DNA from: Polyangiaceae bacterium
Lineage (GTDB): Bacteria; Myxococcota_A; Polyangia; Polyangiales; Polyangiaceae
Length of the DNA: 64,000 bases
Direction of reading: 5' to 3'
Assembly (NCBI GenBank): GCA_019637265.1
Contig: JAHBVY010000001.1
Span: forward strand, 1,612,001 to 1,676,000
A program made the translations under genes and the position numbers. The notes beneath the pieces are model-generated. The model saw only the letters and a program-made list of their open reading frames with translations, ran no database searches and had not been told where the DNA came from. How positions within the stretch are numbered: position 1 is the stretch's first letter; every line of letters starts with the position of its first letter. Of this stretch, positions 45,259-52,489 are shown one piece after another.

Positions 45259-47520
45259 CTACCTCGCCGGTTCGAACGCCACGGCGAGCTCCGCGCCCTG
45301 ATCCAGGACGCTGCCAGGCGGCGGCTCTTGGCGCGCCACCAGGCCCGTCCCCGAGAGCTTACCCTTCACGCCCAGCTCGCCGAGCTTCAGCATCACCTCG
45401 CGCGCTGGCCAGCCGGTCATGTCAGGGACCTTGACTTGACCTCGCCCGGGCTTACCCGCGGCGGCCACCTCCTGCACGCCCGGGGTGAGGCCACGCTCGC
45501 GGCGCAATGTCTCGATCACGGCCTGCGCGGGGTCAGGCTCACTGCCCAGCTTGGTCACGTCGGCGCGCGTCGTGCCCTTGGGGGTGAGGCCCTTGTACTT
45601 CAGCGCGGAGGACGCCACGCGGCGGAAGATGGGCGCCGCCACCGCGCCGCCCGCGTGATCGACCATCGGCTCGTCGAGCATCACGGCGATCGCGATCCGA
45701 GGGTTTCGCGCCGGGACGAAGCCGACGAACGAGGCGACGTACTTGTCGATCGAGTAGCGGCCCGTCGCCGGATCCGTCTTCTGCGCAGTGGCCGTCTTAC
45801 CCGCCACCTCGAAGCCATCCACCGCGGCCTCGGTGCCGGTGCCCTCCCCCTCGGTGACGCTCACCATCATCTCCGCCACGGTGCGCGCCACGGTGCGCGA
45901 CACCACCCGCCGGCGCACCTTCGGCACCGCCTCGCGCACCAGCTCACCGCTGGCCGTCTCCACGCGGCTCACGATCATGGGCTCCATCAGGTTCCCGCCG
46001 TTGGCGATCGCCGCGGTCGCCATCGCGAGCTGCACGTTGGTGGCGCTGATGCCTTGTCCGAAGGAGGCCGCGGCCGTCTCCACCTGCACCCAGGGCCTGC
46101 CGCGCGGCCTGAGGGTGCCGCTCGACTCACCGGGCAGCGGCAGCGCCGTCGCCTGACCGAAGCCGAAGCGGCGGAGGGCGTCGTACAGCTTGTTGCCGCC
46201 CATCGAGAGGCCGATCTTCGCGGAGCAGATGTTCGACGAGTAGGCGAGCACCTCGCTGATGCTGAGCCACTCGGCGGGGTGGGTGTCGCGGATGGTCACG
46301 TTGTCCACCGCCATCAGCCCCTTCTCGCAGTACATGCGCTGGGTGGGCTGGATCGCGCCCGAGGCCAGCCCGGCGGCGATGGTGAAGATCTTCATGGTGG
46401 AGCCCGGCTCGAAGCGGTCGTTCAGGCTCCGATCGCGGCGCTGCGAGGCCTCGCTCTCGCGGTAGTCGTTGGGGTTGTAGCCAGGCCAGCTGGCCATCGC
46501 CAAGATGGCCCCGGTGTCCGGCTCCACCACCACCACGCTGCCGCCCGCCGCCTCGTAAGTCCGCGCGGCGGCGGCGAGCTCTCGCTCGGCGACGAACTGG
46601 ATGTGCTGGTCGATGGTCAGGTACACGTTGTGTCCCGCCAACGCCTGCTCGTCGGCCACGCCGTCGGCGAACAAGAGGCGCCCGGAGCGATCGCGCAGGC
46701 CATTCAGCTGCTCCACGCTGCCGGCGAGCTCCTCGTTCAGGCTCACCTCCAAGCCGTCTTTACCCTCACCGTCCGGCGCCACGAAGCCGAGCAGCGGCCC
46801 CGCCAGCTCGCGCCGCGGGTAGTAGCGGCGCCCCTCACCCTGCACCAAGAGCCCCTGGATCCGCGCCTTGCCGCGCTCACGCGACGAGAGCTCGCGCACC
46901 TTCTCCGCCTCCTCGGCGCTGATGCGGCGCTTGAGCCAAGCGAAGCGCCGCTTCTGTAAGATGCGCCGCTCCACCTTGGCTGGGTCCAGGCTCAGCGCGG
47001 CGGCGATCTGCACCGCCGCGGCGCGCGCCACCTCCGGCTCGCGATCGCGCGGCACGCCGCGCATCAGCTCGATGGCGTCGAGGCTCACGCTCGGCACCTC
47101 CACGCTCACCGCCAGCGCGGAGCCGTTCTTGTCGTAGATGGTGCCGCGCTTCGGCTGCACGTGGAGCCGCCGCTGCCGCTGCTTCTCCGCCACCTCTCGC
47201 CACACCTCCCCATCGCTCACCATCAGCGTGTACCCGGAGGAGATCACGAGGCCGAGCGCCGCGGCGAGCGCGCCGCACAGCACGCCGACGCGCCGCGCGA
47301 TGCCGCGACGGCGCTCCGGCGTGGTAGGCATCATCAGCGGCTCTTGGCGCGCGCGGGCCGGCGCCGCCGATTTTCCTCGCGGATTCTTCTGCGAGGGCTG
47401 CGGGGGGTTCTTGGAGGGGGGCGGCGGCGCGTTGGTCTTGCGCTGCCGCGAGCGCGCGCCGTTCTGCAGCTGCGCGCTGCTCTGCGCTGCTTCGCTCGCG
47501 CCACGTTTGAAGAGCTTCAT
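45259..47520 (-). CDS. ftsI: Septal transpeptidase FtsI (class B PBP) with PASTA domain
   Basis: Class B penicillin-binding protein of 753 residues that crosslinks septal peptidoglycan with FtsW. A basic, Pro/Lys-rich cytoplasmic tail of about 75 residues and one membrane helix (VLCGALAAALGLVISSGYTLM) precede the pedestal domain. The active-site Ser is S374 in GSTMKIF, and the SxN motif is YSSNICSA near residue 427. The third motif reads K575-T-A in VAGKTATAQK instead of the usual KTG. A C-terminal PASTA domain (residues 690-753, VKVPDMTGWPAREVMLKLGE) is present. The ATG overlaps the ftsL stop (ATGA). Confidence 0.96.
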   Translation of the reverse strand: MKLFKRGASEAAQSSAQLQNGARSRQRKTNAPPPPSKNPPQPSQKNPRGKSAAPARARQEPLMMPTTPERRRGIARRVGVLCGALAAALGLVISSGYTLMVSDGEVWREVAEKQRQRRLHVQPKRGTIYDKNGSALAVSVEVPSVSLDAIELMRGVPRDREPEVARAAAVQIAAALSLDPAKVERRILQKRRFAWLKRRISAEEAEKVRELSSRERGKARIQGLLVQGEGRRYYPRRELAGPLLGFVAPDGEGKDGLEVSLNEELAGSVEQLNGLRDRSGRLLFADGVADEQALAGHNVYLTIDQHIQFVAERELAAAARTYEAAGGSVVVVEPDTGAILAMASWPGYNPNDYRESEASQRRDRSLNDRFEPGSTMKIFTIAAGLASGAIQPTQRMYCEKGLMAVDNVTIRDTHPAEWLSISEVLAYSSNICSAKIGLSMGGNKLYDALRRFGFGQATALPLPGESSGTLRPRGRPWVQVETAAASFGQGISATNVQLAMATAAIANGGNLMEPMIVSRVETASGELVREAVPKVRRRVVSRTVARTVAEMMVSVTEGEGTGTEAAVDGFEVAGKTATAQKTDPATGRYSIDKYVASFVGFVPARNPRIAIAVMLDEPMVDHAGGAVAAPIFRRVASSALKYKGLTPKGTTRADVTKLGSEPDPAQAVIETLRRERGLTPGVQEVAAAGKPGRGQVKVPDMTGWPAREVMLKLGELGVKGKLSGTGLVARQEPPPGSVLDQGAELAVAFEPAR

Positions 47521-47879
47521 GGAACCTCCGAAGCGACGGAGGGCCCCGCCTCGCCCTGCGCCTCTTCCTCGTCCTCAGCGTCGGCGCCGCTCGGCAGCGG
47601 GCCCGCGGGGAAGATGCGATCCGGGCTCGGCTCGCTCATCCCGAGCAGGGTGCGCGCCACCAAGTCCACGCGCTCCGGCGTCTTGTGGCTCGCTATCTCC
47701 AGCTCGAGCACGCGCTTCACCTCACGCAGGCGCGCCACGCGGGCGTGGGCGCGACCCAGCGAGTAGCCGAGCTCCACCGACTCCACCCGCAAGCTGAGGT
47801 AGAGCACGAAGGCGCTGGTCGCCGCGGCCACCGCCAGCAGCCACAGCACCATGAACGGGCGCGCGGAGGAGCGCTTCAT
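47517..47879 (-). CDS. ftsL: Cell division protein FtsL
   Basis: Small bitopic divisome protein of 120 residues. Short basic cytoplasmic N-terminus (MKRSSARP), one membrane helix at about residues 9-29 (FMVLWLLAVAAATSAFVLYL), then a coiled-coil segment rich in Arg/Val/Leu/Glu (LGRAHARVARLREVKRVLEL) and the short motif LVARTLLGMSEPSPDRI typical of FtsL. The acidic C-terminal tail is low complexity. Identification rests on topology and on position between rsmH and ftsI; it forms a complex with FtsQ and FtsB that activates FtsWI. Confidence 0.88.
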   Translation of the reverse strand: MKRSSARPFMVLWLLAVAAATSAFVLYLSLRVESVELGYSLGRAHARVARLREVKRVLELEIASHKTPERVDLVARTLLGMSEPSPDRIFPAGPLPSGADAEDEEEAQGEAGPSVASEVP

Positions 47880-47906
47880 GACGCTAGCTCCGTGCGGAAA
47901 CGAAGA

Positions 47907-48851
47907 TCAGTCATCGTCACCCTCGGAGGCGTCCGCCTCCTCCGCCGCCGAGCGCCGCCCGAGCCGCAGCTTGGCGGTGCGCGAGCGCGGGTTCTCCGCG
48001 CGCTCGGCCTCGGTGGGGAGCATGGGCTTCTTCGTCAGCCGCTCCCACTCGTCACCGACGAACGCCCGCTTCACGATGCGGTCCTCCAGGGAGTGGAAGG
48101 AGATGAACGCCGCCACCGCGCCCGGCTTCAAAATCCGCGCGGACATGGCGACCAGGCTGGTGAGCTGACCGAGCTCGTCGTTCACCGCGATGCGCAGCGC
48201 CTGGAAGGTCTTGGTCGCCGGGTCCACCCCGCCCAGGCGACGCGGCCCCACGGCGCGCACCACCGCGCGTCGCAGGTCGGCGGTGGTGCAGAGCTCACCG
48301 GCCTCCTCCGCTTGCTTGATGCAGCGCGCGACGCGCCGGGAGCGGCGCTCCTCCCCGAGCCGATAGATGATGTTCGCCAGCTCGTCCGCGCTGTGGCTCG
48401 CGATCAGCTCCTGCGCGGTGGGCCCGCGCGTTTGGTCCATGCGCATGTCGAGCGGCCCGCTGAAGCGGAAGCTCATGCCGCGCTCACCGTCGTCGAGCTG
48501 GAAGCTGCTGATGCCGAGATCCGCCACCAGTCCGTCCACCTGAGCAATCCCCGCCTGAGCGAGCCACGCCTCGATCCCCTCGAAGTCGGCGTGCACCACC
48601 GTCGCGCGCTCACCGAACGGCGTCAGGCGCTCGCGCACGCGCGCCACCGCCTCCACGTCGCGATCGAAGGCCACCACGCGGCTGAGCGGGCCCGCCTCGA
48701 GCAGCGCCTCCGAGTGACCACCGCCGCCGGCCGTGCAGTCGACGTACACCCCGCCGGGCTGAGGCGACAGCCCCTCCACGATCTCGGAACGCATCACGGT
48801 GAGGTGCATCTGGGGCTCCACTTCGGGGAGGATGAGCTCGCCTAGGTTCAT
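47907..48851 (-). CDS. rsmH: 16S rRNA (cytosine1402-N4)-methyltransferase
   Basis: SAM-dependent methyltransferase of 314 residues that modifies C1402 in the P site of 16S rRNA. SAM-binding motif VDCTAGGGGHSEALLE near residues 37-52, FDRDVEAVARVRERL, and the family signature GLVADLGISSFQLDDGERGMSF. The C-terminal half has the AL(R)IAVNDELGQL and ISFHSLEDRIVKRAF motifs. The ATG at 48851 is preferred because it overlaps the mraZ stop as ATGA, although homology begins about 15 residues later. Second gene of the dcw operon, as in most bacteria. Confidence 0.96.
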   Translation of the reverse strand: MNLGELILPEVEPQMHLTVMRSEIVEGLSPQPGGVYVDCTAGGGGHSEALLEAGPLSRVVAFDRDVEAVARVRERLTPFGERATVVHADFEGIEAWLAQAGIAQVDGLVADLGISSFQLDDGERGMSFRFSGPLDMRMDQTRGPTAQELIASHSADELANIIYRLGEERRSRRVARCIKQAEEAGELCTTADLRRAVVRAVGPRRLGGVDPATKTFQALRIAVNDELGQLTSLVAMSARILKPGAVAAFISFHSLEDRIVKRAFVGDEWERLTKKPMLPTEAERAENPRSRTAKLRLGRRSAAEEADASEGDDD

Positions 48852-49294
48852 AGCGGGAACTGCTCCACGGCGCGCTGGTACGCCTGTTCATCGTCAGGGC
48901 TGATGTCGAGTGCGCGCTCCCACTCGTCCTTGGACCAGAGCTCGACGTTCTTGCCCATGCCCGCCCACAAGAGGTCGCGCTCGAGGCGCGCGCGCTCACG
49001 CAGGTGCGGGGGGATCAGCACGCGCCCCACGCGGTCCGTCTCGCACTCCACCGCCGCCGAGACGTATTGCCTGCGGAAACGCACCACGTGGCGGTCGTGG
49101 CTCGGCAGCTCGCTGATCTTGCGCTCGATCTCCTCCCACGCGCGGAGGCCGAACACGTGCAGGCAGGGGTCGAACGGCGCGGGGGTCAGGATGAAGCGGG
49201 CGTCCCCGGTGCTCGCCAGCGTCTCGCGAAAGCGCGCAGGCATGCTGACGCGACCCTTGAGGTCGATCTTCTGCACGAACTGCCCGCGGAACAT
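48848..49294 (-). CDS. mraZ: Transcriptional regulator MraZ
   Basis: Double AbrB-like DNA-binding protein of 148 residues that autoregulates the dcw operon. The first repeat has DLKGRVSMPARFRETL and the second has DRVGRVLIPPHLRERA, each carrying the D-x-x-G/R-V-x-I/M-P motif. FRGQFVQKIDLKGR at the N-terminus is standard. First gene of the cluster. Directly upstream lie three GTGGG/GTGGC boxes at 10-bp spacing, matching the known MraZ operator layout. The ATG at 49294 is preceded by GAAGG immediately adjacent, so ribosome binding may be weak. Confidence 0.97.
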   Translation of the reverse strand: MFRGQFVQKIDLKGRVSMPARFRETLASTGDARFILTPAPFDPCLHVFGLRAWEEIERKISELPSHDRHVVRFRRQYVSAAVECETDRVGRVLIPPHLRERARLERDLLWAGMGKNVELWSKDEWERALDISPDDEQAYQRAVEQFPL

Positions 49295-49323
49295 CCTTCG
49301 TTTTCCATTCCATGGGATAAGGC

Positions 49324-49386
49324 GCCACTAGGCCCCACTTCTTCCCACAGGTGGCCGAAGCTACGGGTCAGGTCACCAGCTGTCAA
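49324..49386 (-). promoter_or_regulatory. mraZ promoter with MraZ-type operator boxes
   Basis: On the minus strand, TTGACA (49386-49381) and TAGCTT (49363-49358) are spaced 17 bp and fit a sigma-70 promoter. Downstream, GTGGG (49348-49344), GTGGG (49338-49334) and GTGGC (49328-49324) repeat with exactly 10-bp phasing. MraZ is known to bind TGGGN repeats with 5-bp spacers, so binding here at and just after the start site would repress transcription. Confidence 0.75.
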
Positions 49387-49467
49387 CAACTCGACTCGAA
49401 GCGCTTTTCGTCGCAATTTCCCGACGATCACCCACATGAACAGCCATTCAGTGTTGGGAGCGGGGAT

Positions 49468-49495
49468 GGGGGTTCGACTCCCCTCCTGGTGCACG
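49468..49495 (+). repeat. tRNA T-arm-like fragment, copy 2
   Basis: GGGGGTTCGACTCCC followed by CTCCTGGTGCACGA. T-stem and TTCGACT loop are intact, but no other tRNA arms can be found upstream. Nearly identical to 25426-25399 on the minus strand. Confidence 0.6.
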
Positions 49496-49734
49496 AGCTC
49501 CTCGTCCAGAACCGTGTCGAGGGTGGGTTCGCCCCAACTGAGCGTCCTCAGGCGGCATCGCGAGCCAACCGTGCAGACGCTCGCGTGCCCGTGACGGCCA
49601 TGGCTCGAGCTGATCGCGATCGCCCACGACCGATCGCGATCACGCGGCGCTCCGCACCATCGCGTGGCTCCGCGCCATCGCGTGGCCCCACGGCCACACG
49701 CCGTGGTCCAGCGCGCCGCGGTCTGCACCACCAG

Positions 49735-49762
49735 GTAGGGGCGCAGCATGCTGCGCCCCTAC
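49735..49762. repeat. 28-bp perfect palindrome (REP-like)
   Basis: Arms GTAGGGGCGCAGCA and TGCTGCGCCCCTAC are perfect inverse complements with no loop. From memory, palindromes with GTAGGGGCG/CGCCCCTAC ends recur in several bacterial phyla; this needs a search. Confidence 0.85.
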
Positions 49763-49915
49763 GAGCCCACCACACGCCGCCCCACGCTCCCGCGGAACGC
49801 CGCGCATCGAACCAAGCGGACTTGGCCCAATCCGCGCGGCCCCCGCACGATCGCGGCTCACTCCCCGCGCCTCGCTGCCTCGAGCCGGCACGGTGGTTGC
49901 TCTAACCGAGTCCCC

Positions 49916-50071
49916 ATGAGCCTGCTGATCGCCCTCATCCCCGCCCTGATCGCCGTGTGGATCTTCCATGCCACCTGCCGCATGCAGAGCACCAAGGCCG
50001 CCCCGAAGCACCCCCGGGCGCCGCTCAGCGATCACACGCCACCTCCCCCCACCTTCGGCAGCGTCGCGTGA
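49916..50071 (+). CDS. Possible small membrane protein (51 aa)
   Basis: Short reading frame of 51 residues beginning MSLLIALIPALIAVWIFHAT, which would form one membrane helix, followed by a polar Lys/Pro/His-rich tail. No clear Shine-Dalgarno is seen, and the frame lies in a repeat-rich spacer. Its last bases, including the stop, begin a 53-bp unit repeated in tandem just downstream. Could equally be a chance ORF. No family recognised. Confidence 0.35.
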   Translation: MSLLIALIPALIAVWIFHATCRMQSTKAAPKHPRAPLSDHTPPPPTFGSVA

Positions 50072-50164
50072 AGCGCCGAGCGCCGTCACCATGACGTCAG
50101 TGACCCAGACTAAGCGTCGCGTGAAGGACCGAGCGTCTCCACGACGTCAGTGGCCCAGACTATA
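50061..50164. repeat. Tandem duplication of a 51-53-bp unit
   Basis: The unit starting GCGTCGCGTGAAG lies at 50061-50113 and, with a two-base shortening and several substitutions, at 50114-50164. Each copy contains GTCAG-TGRCC-CAGAC, one mismatch from the dispersed palindrome. The rest of the spacer to 50211 shows nothing else. Confidence 0.75.
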
Positions 50165-50211
50165 GGACACCTCGTCAGTACCTAGGACCAGCTCTTCCAA
50201 CGCGCGTTCAC

Positions 50212-50335
50212 GGCGCACCAAAGTACGCCGCCACCGCGCCCAGCGCCTTCACAGCGCGCCGAAGTACGCCGCCACCGCGCCCAGCGCCTTCACAGCGCGC
50301 CGAAGTACGCCGCCACCGCGCCCAGCGCCGCGGTG
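50212..50335 (-). repeat. 41-bp tandem repeat at the 3' end of rsmE
   Basis: Three copies of a 41-bp unit: the word AAGTACGCCGCCACCGCGCC starts at 50221, 50262 and 50303. In each copy the minus strand can encode LGAVAAYFGA followed by one residue and a TGA stop. Only the first copy is in the gene; the other two lie beyond the stop. Confidence 0.9.
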
Positions 50336-51018
50336 ACGGCCGTCTCCGTGCGCAGCACGTGAGCGCCGAGGCGCACCGGGTGCGCTCCCGCTTGCACCAG
50401 GCGCGCGCGCTCGTCGTCGCTGAAGCCACCCTCGGGGCCGATCAACAGCGTGACCAGCGCCCCGTCGACCGGCGCGAGCTGCTTCAGCGCACCAAGCAAA
50501 GACGCCTCGCCGCGCGGATCCAAGAGCAAGGTGGACGCCGGCGCCTCGGTCGCCCAGCGCTCGAGCGCGAGCGGCCCGCTGATCGAAGGGATCGTCGCCC
50601 GCCCTGACTGCCGCGCGGCCGAAGCCGCCACGGCCCGCAGGCGCTCGAGGCGCTCCGGACCGCGCCGCGCGCCTTGCACCCGCGCGCTGGTGAGCAGCAC
50701 CACCTCTCGCACCCCGAGCGCGGTGGCGTCACGAACCCCTTGCTCGGGCTTATCCCCCTTCCCGAGCGCGAGCGCCAAGCGCACCGGCAACGCCCCCACG
50801 TCAGGCGCCCGCTCCACCGCCTGCACCAGGCAGCGGACGGCGCGCCCCAGCGCCACCACCTCGGCCTCAGCGCGCTCACCCCGCGCCGGATCGAACAGCT
50901 CCAGGCGATCCCCCACCCGCGCGCGATGGACCCGCGCCACGTAGCGCGAGGCCGCGTCGGGCAGGGTGAGCTCACCCGCCGAGAGCCCCTCCACCGCGAC
51001 CCGTAGTCTCCCTGTCAC
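50290..51018 (-). CDS. rsmE: 16S rRNA (uracil1498-N3)-methyltransferase
   Basis: SPOUT-fold methyltransferase of 242 residues that methylates U1498 of 16S rRNA. N-terminal PUA-like part (RYVARVHRARVGDRLELFD), then LALALGKGDKPEQGVRDATALG, the SAM-binding knot LIGPEGGFSDDERARL and C-terminal LRTETAVTAALGAVAAYFGA, all diagnostic. The GTG start at 51018 is divergent from the next gene with only about 40-90 bp between. The stop codon lies inside the first copy of a 41-bp repeat that continues downstream, so the present C-terminus may have been reset by the duplication. Confidence 0.95.
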   Translation of the reverse strand: MTGRLRVAVEGLSAGELTLPDAASRYVARVHRARVGDRLELFDPARGERAEAEVVALGRAVRCLVQAVERAPDVGALPVRLALALGKGDKPEQGVRDATALGVREVVLLTSARVQGARRGPERLERLRAVAASAARQSGRATIPSISGPLALERWATEAPASTLLLDPRGEASLLGALKQLAPVDGALVTLLIGPEGGFSDDERARLVQAGAHPVRLGAHVLRTETAVTAALGAVAAYFGAL

Positions 51019-51104
51019 TCGAGCTCCAACGCGCGGGTGAACGCCTGCGCTCCGCGGTGTATACCGCGAAGCACTCGCCGCGCCTCATCCGCGGCCCCCT
51101 CGCC

Positions 51105-52448
51105 GTGGAGCCCCGTAGCCGAAACTTCATTTACCTCTTGGTGGGCGCCGCCTGCGCGGGGGTGTACCTGGAGCTGCGGCGTCATCATGAAGCGGGCACG
51201 CTCGGGGGGCCGCTGCCCAGCGCGAGCGCCGCGGGGGTGGCACCTGGCGCGAGCGGCGATGAGGCGGCACCTGGGGCGAGCGCTCGGCTCGTGGGTCTCC
51301 CTGGGCAGGAGGGTGACGGCGGACCGGGCGCCGCGCCGGGCGCGAGTGGCGCCATGCCAAACCCACCCCCGACCCGAGTCCAGGCAGAGACGACCCTGCG
51401 CGCCCTCCGAGACGCTGTCCGCTCGGACCTGTCCGGCCCCGAGAGCCCGTGGGCCCTGAGCCACGGCCTGATCGCCCTCAGCAGCGAGTCGCCAGCGGGC
51501 GAGCACGCCCACACCTCTCAGGCCTGGCAACGCGCCCTGGCGCGGATCGGCGCGAAGCTCCAGCGCGACGGGGCGCGCTGGTCGTTTCCGCGCGGAACCG
51601 AGGTATCCCCCGGGGAGCCGCACCCGCACTCGGTGCTCGCCACCCTGCTCGACGTGGGGGTGCCGAAGGACACGCGCCTTCGCACGCCGAGCGGTGAAGT
51701 CAGCCTCGCTGACTGGCTCGACGCCAGCTTGGCGAACGCGCGCCCACCGGAGAAGGAGGCCGAGTGGATCGACTCCCCCTGGCTCATCGCGCTGACGCTC
51801 CACGCCGAGGGGCCCAAGGCGGAGGCGCTGCGCGCGGCCCTGCGAGCCGGCGCGCTCCGGCACCTCACCGAGGCCACCCAGGCCATCGCCGACTACCAAG
51901 GGCCGCCCGAGCGCGCCTTCGAGATCGGCGGGGCGCTCCACCGCGCCAAGCAGGACAAGCGTGGGATCTTCGGGCACCACTGCGGCGGGCTGCATTTCAC
52001 CGAGGCGGTGCTCCGCCTGTACGCGGGGGACGTCAGCGCGCGCCCGGCGCTCCACGCGGCGCTCGACCTGCTCATGCGGCGCGTCCAGTACGAGCGCAGC
52101 CTGTACGACGCCTTGGCGCGCAGCCTCGCGGTGTCGCCCGACGCGGGGCTCTTGATCGCGGTGCAGCGGCTCAAGTTTTACGGGCACAGCGCGGAGGTGC
52201 TGGGTCGCGCGCGGCGCCTCGAGCTGGCCGCACCCGCCACCTCGCGTGAGCTCTCCACGCGCCTCGACGCCACGCAGGCGCTGCTCGTCAGCGAGCTGGT
52301 GCGCCTGATGCCCGAGCTCGAGCGCGTGGGCTACGCGCGCGCCGACGCGCTCCGGCGCGAGCGCCCCCAGACCTACCTGGACCTGATGGGGGACGGCGCC
52401 CACGCCGCGCGCGGCCTCGAGCGCTGGCTCACCGCGCAGCCCGAGTGA
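51105..52448 (+). CDS. Uncharacterised membrane-anchored protein
   Basis: Protein of 447 residues from the GTG at 51105, or 463 from the GTG at 51057, which would leave little room for a promoter facing rsmE. One N-terminal membrane helix (NFIYLLVGAACAGVYLEL) is followed by a Gly/Ala/Pro-rich stretch, then a helical domain. The segment GIFGHHCGGLHFTEAVLRLYAG, with adjacent His-His and Cys, and a previous HPHSVLATLLDVGVPKDTRL stand out as possible functional sites. No family recognised. Probably anchored in the inner membrane facing the periplasm. An exact GTCAG-N5-CTGAC word at 51699-51713 encodes V-S-L-A-D. Confidence 0.75.
   Translation: MEPRSRNFIYLLVGAACAGVYLELRRHHEAGTLGGPLPSASAAGVAPGASGDEAAPGASARLVGLPGQEGDGGPGAAPGASGAMPNPPPTRVQAETTLRALRDAVRSDLSGPESPWALSHGLIALSSESPAGEHAHTSQAWQRALARIGAKLQRDGARWSFPRGTEVSPGEPHPHSVLATLLDVGVPKDTRLRTPSGEVSLADWLDASLANARPPEKEAEWIDSPWLIALTLHAEGPKAEALRAALRAGALRHLTEATQAIADYQGPPERAFEIGGALHRAKQDKRGIFGHHCGGLHFTEAVLRLYAGDVSARPALHAALDLLMRRVQYERSLYDALARSLAVSPDAGLLIAVQRLKFYGHSAEVLGRARRLELAAPATSRELSTRLDATQALLVSELVRLMPELERVGYARADALRRERPQTYLDLMGDGAHAARGLERWLTAQPE
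51699..51713. repeat. GTCAG-N5-CTGAC palindrome in uncharacterised gene
   Basis: Exact copy with centre CCTCG, read in frame as V-S-L-A-D. Confidence 0.8.
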
Positions 52449-52489
52449 CGCGGCTCACGCGGTAGCGACTCCATCAGCGCAGGGCTATC

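Larger units (their letters stand above)
49387..49915. other. Gene-poor repeat-rich spacer upstream of dcw cluster
   Basis: About 530 bp with no gene I can support. It holds a tRNA-T-arm-like fragment (49468-49495), two copies of GATCGCGATC (49612-49621, 49632-49641), two CCATCGCGTGG copies near 49668-49690 and a 28-bp perfect palindrome (49735-49762). Base pattern and repeat density differ from the neighbouring coding regions. Confidence 0.55.

Noticed and set aside
49612..49641. HIP1-like iterated GCGATCGC
   Set aside because: Only the two GATCGCGATC copies side by side; not iterated across the window.
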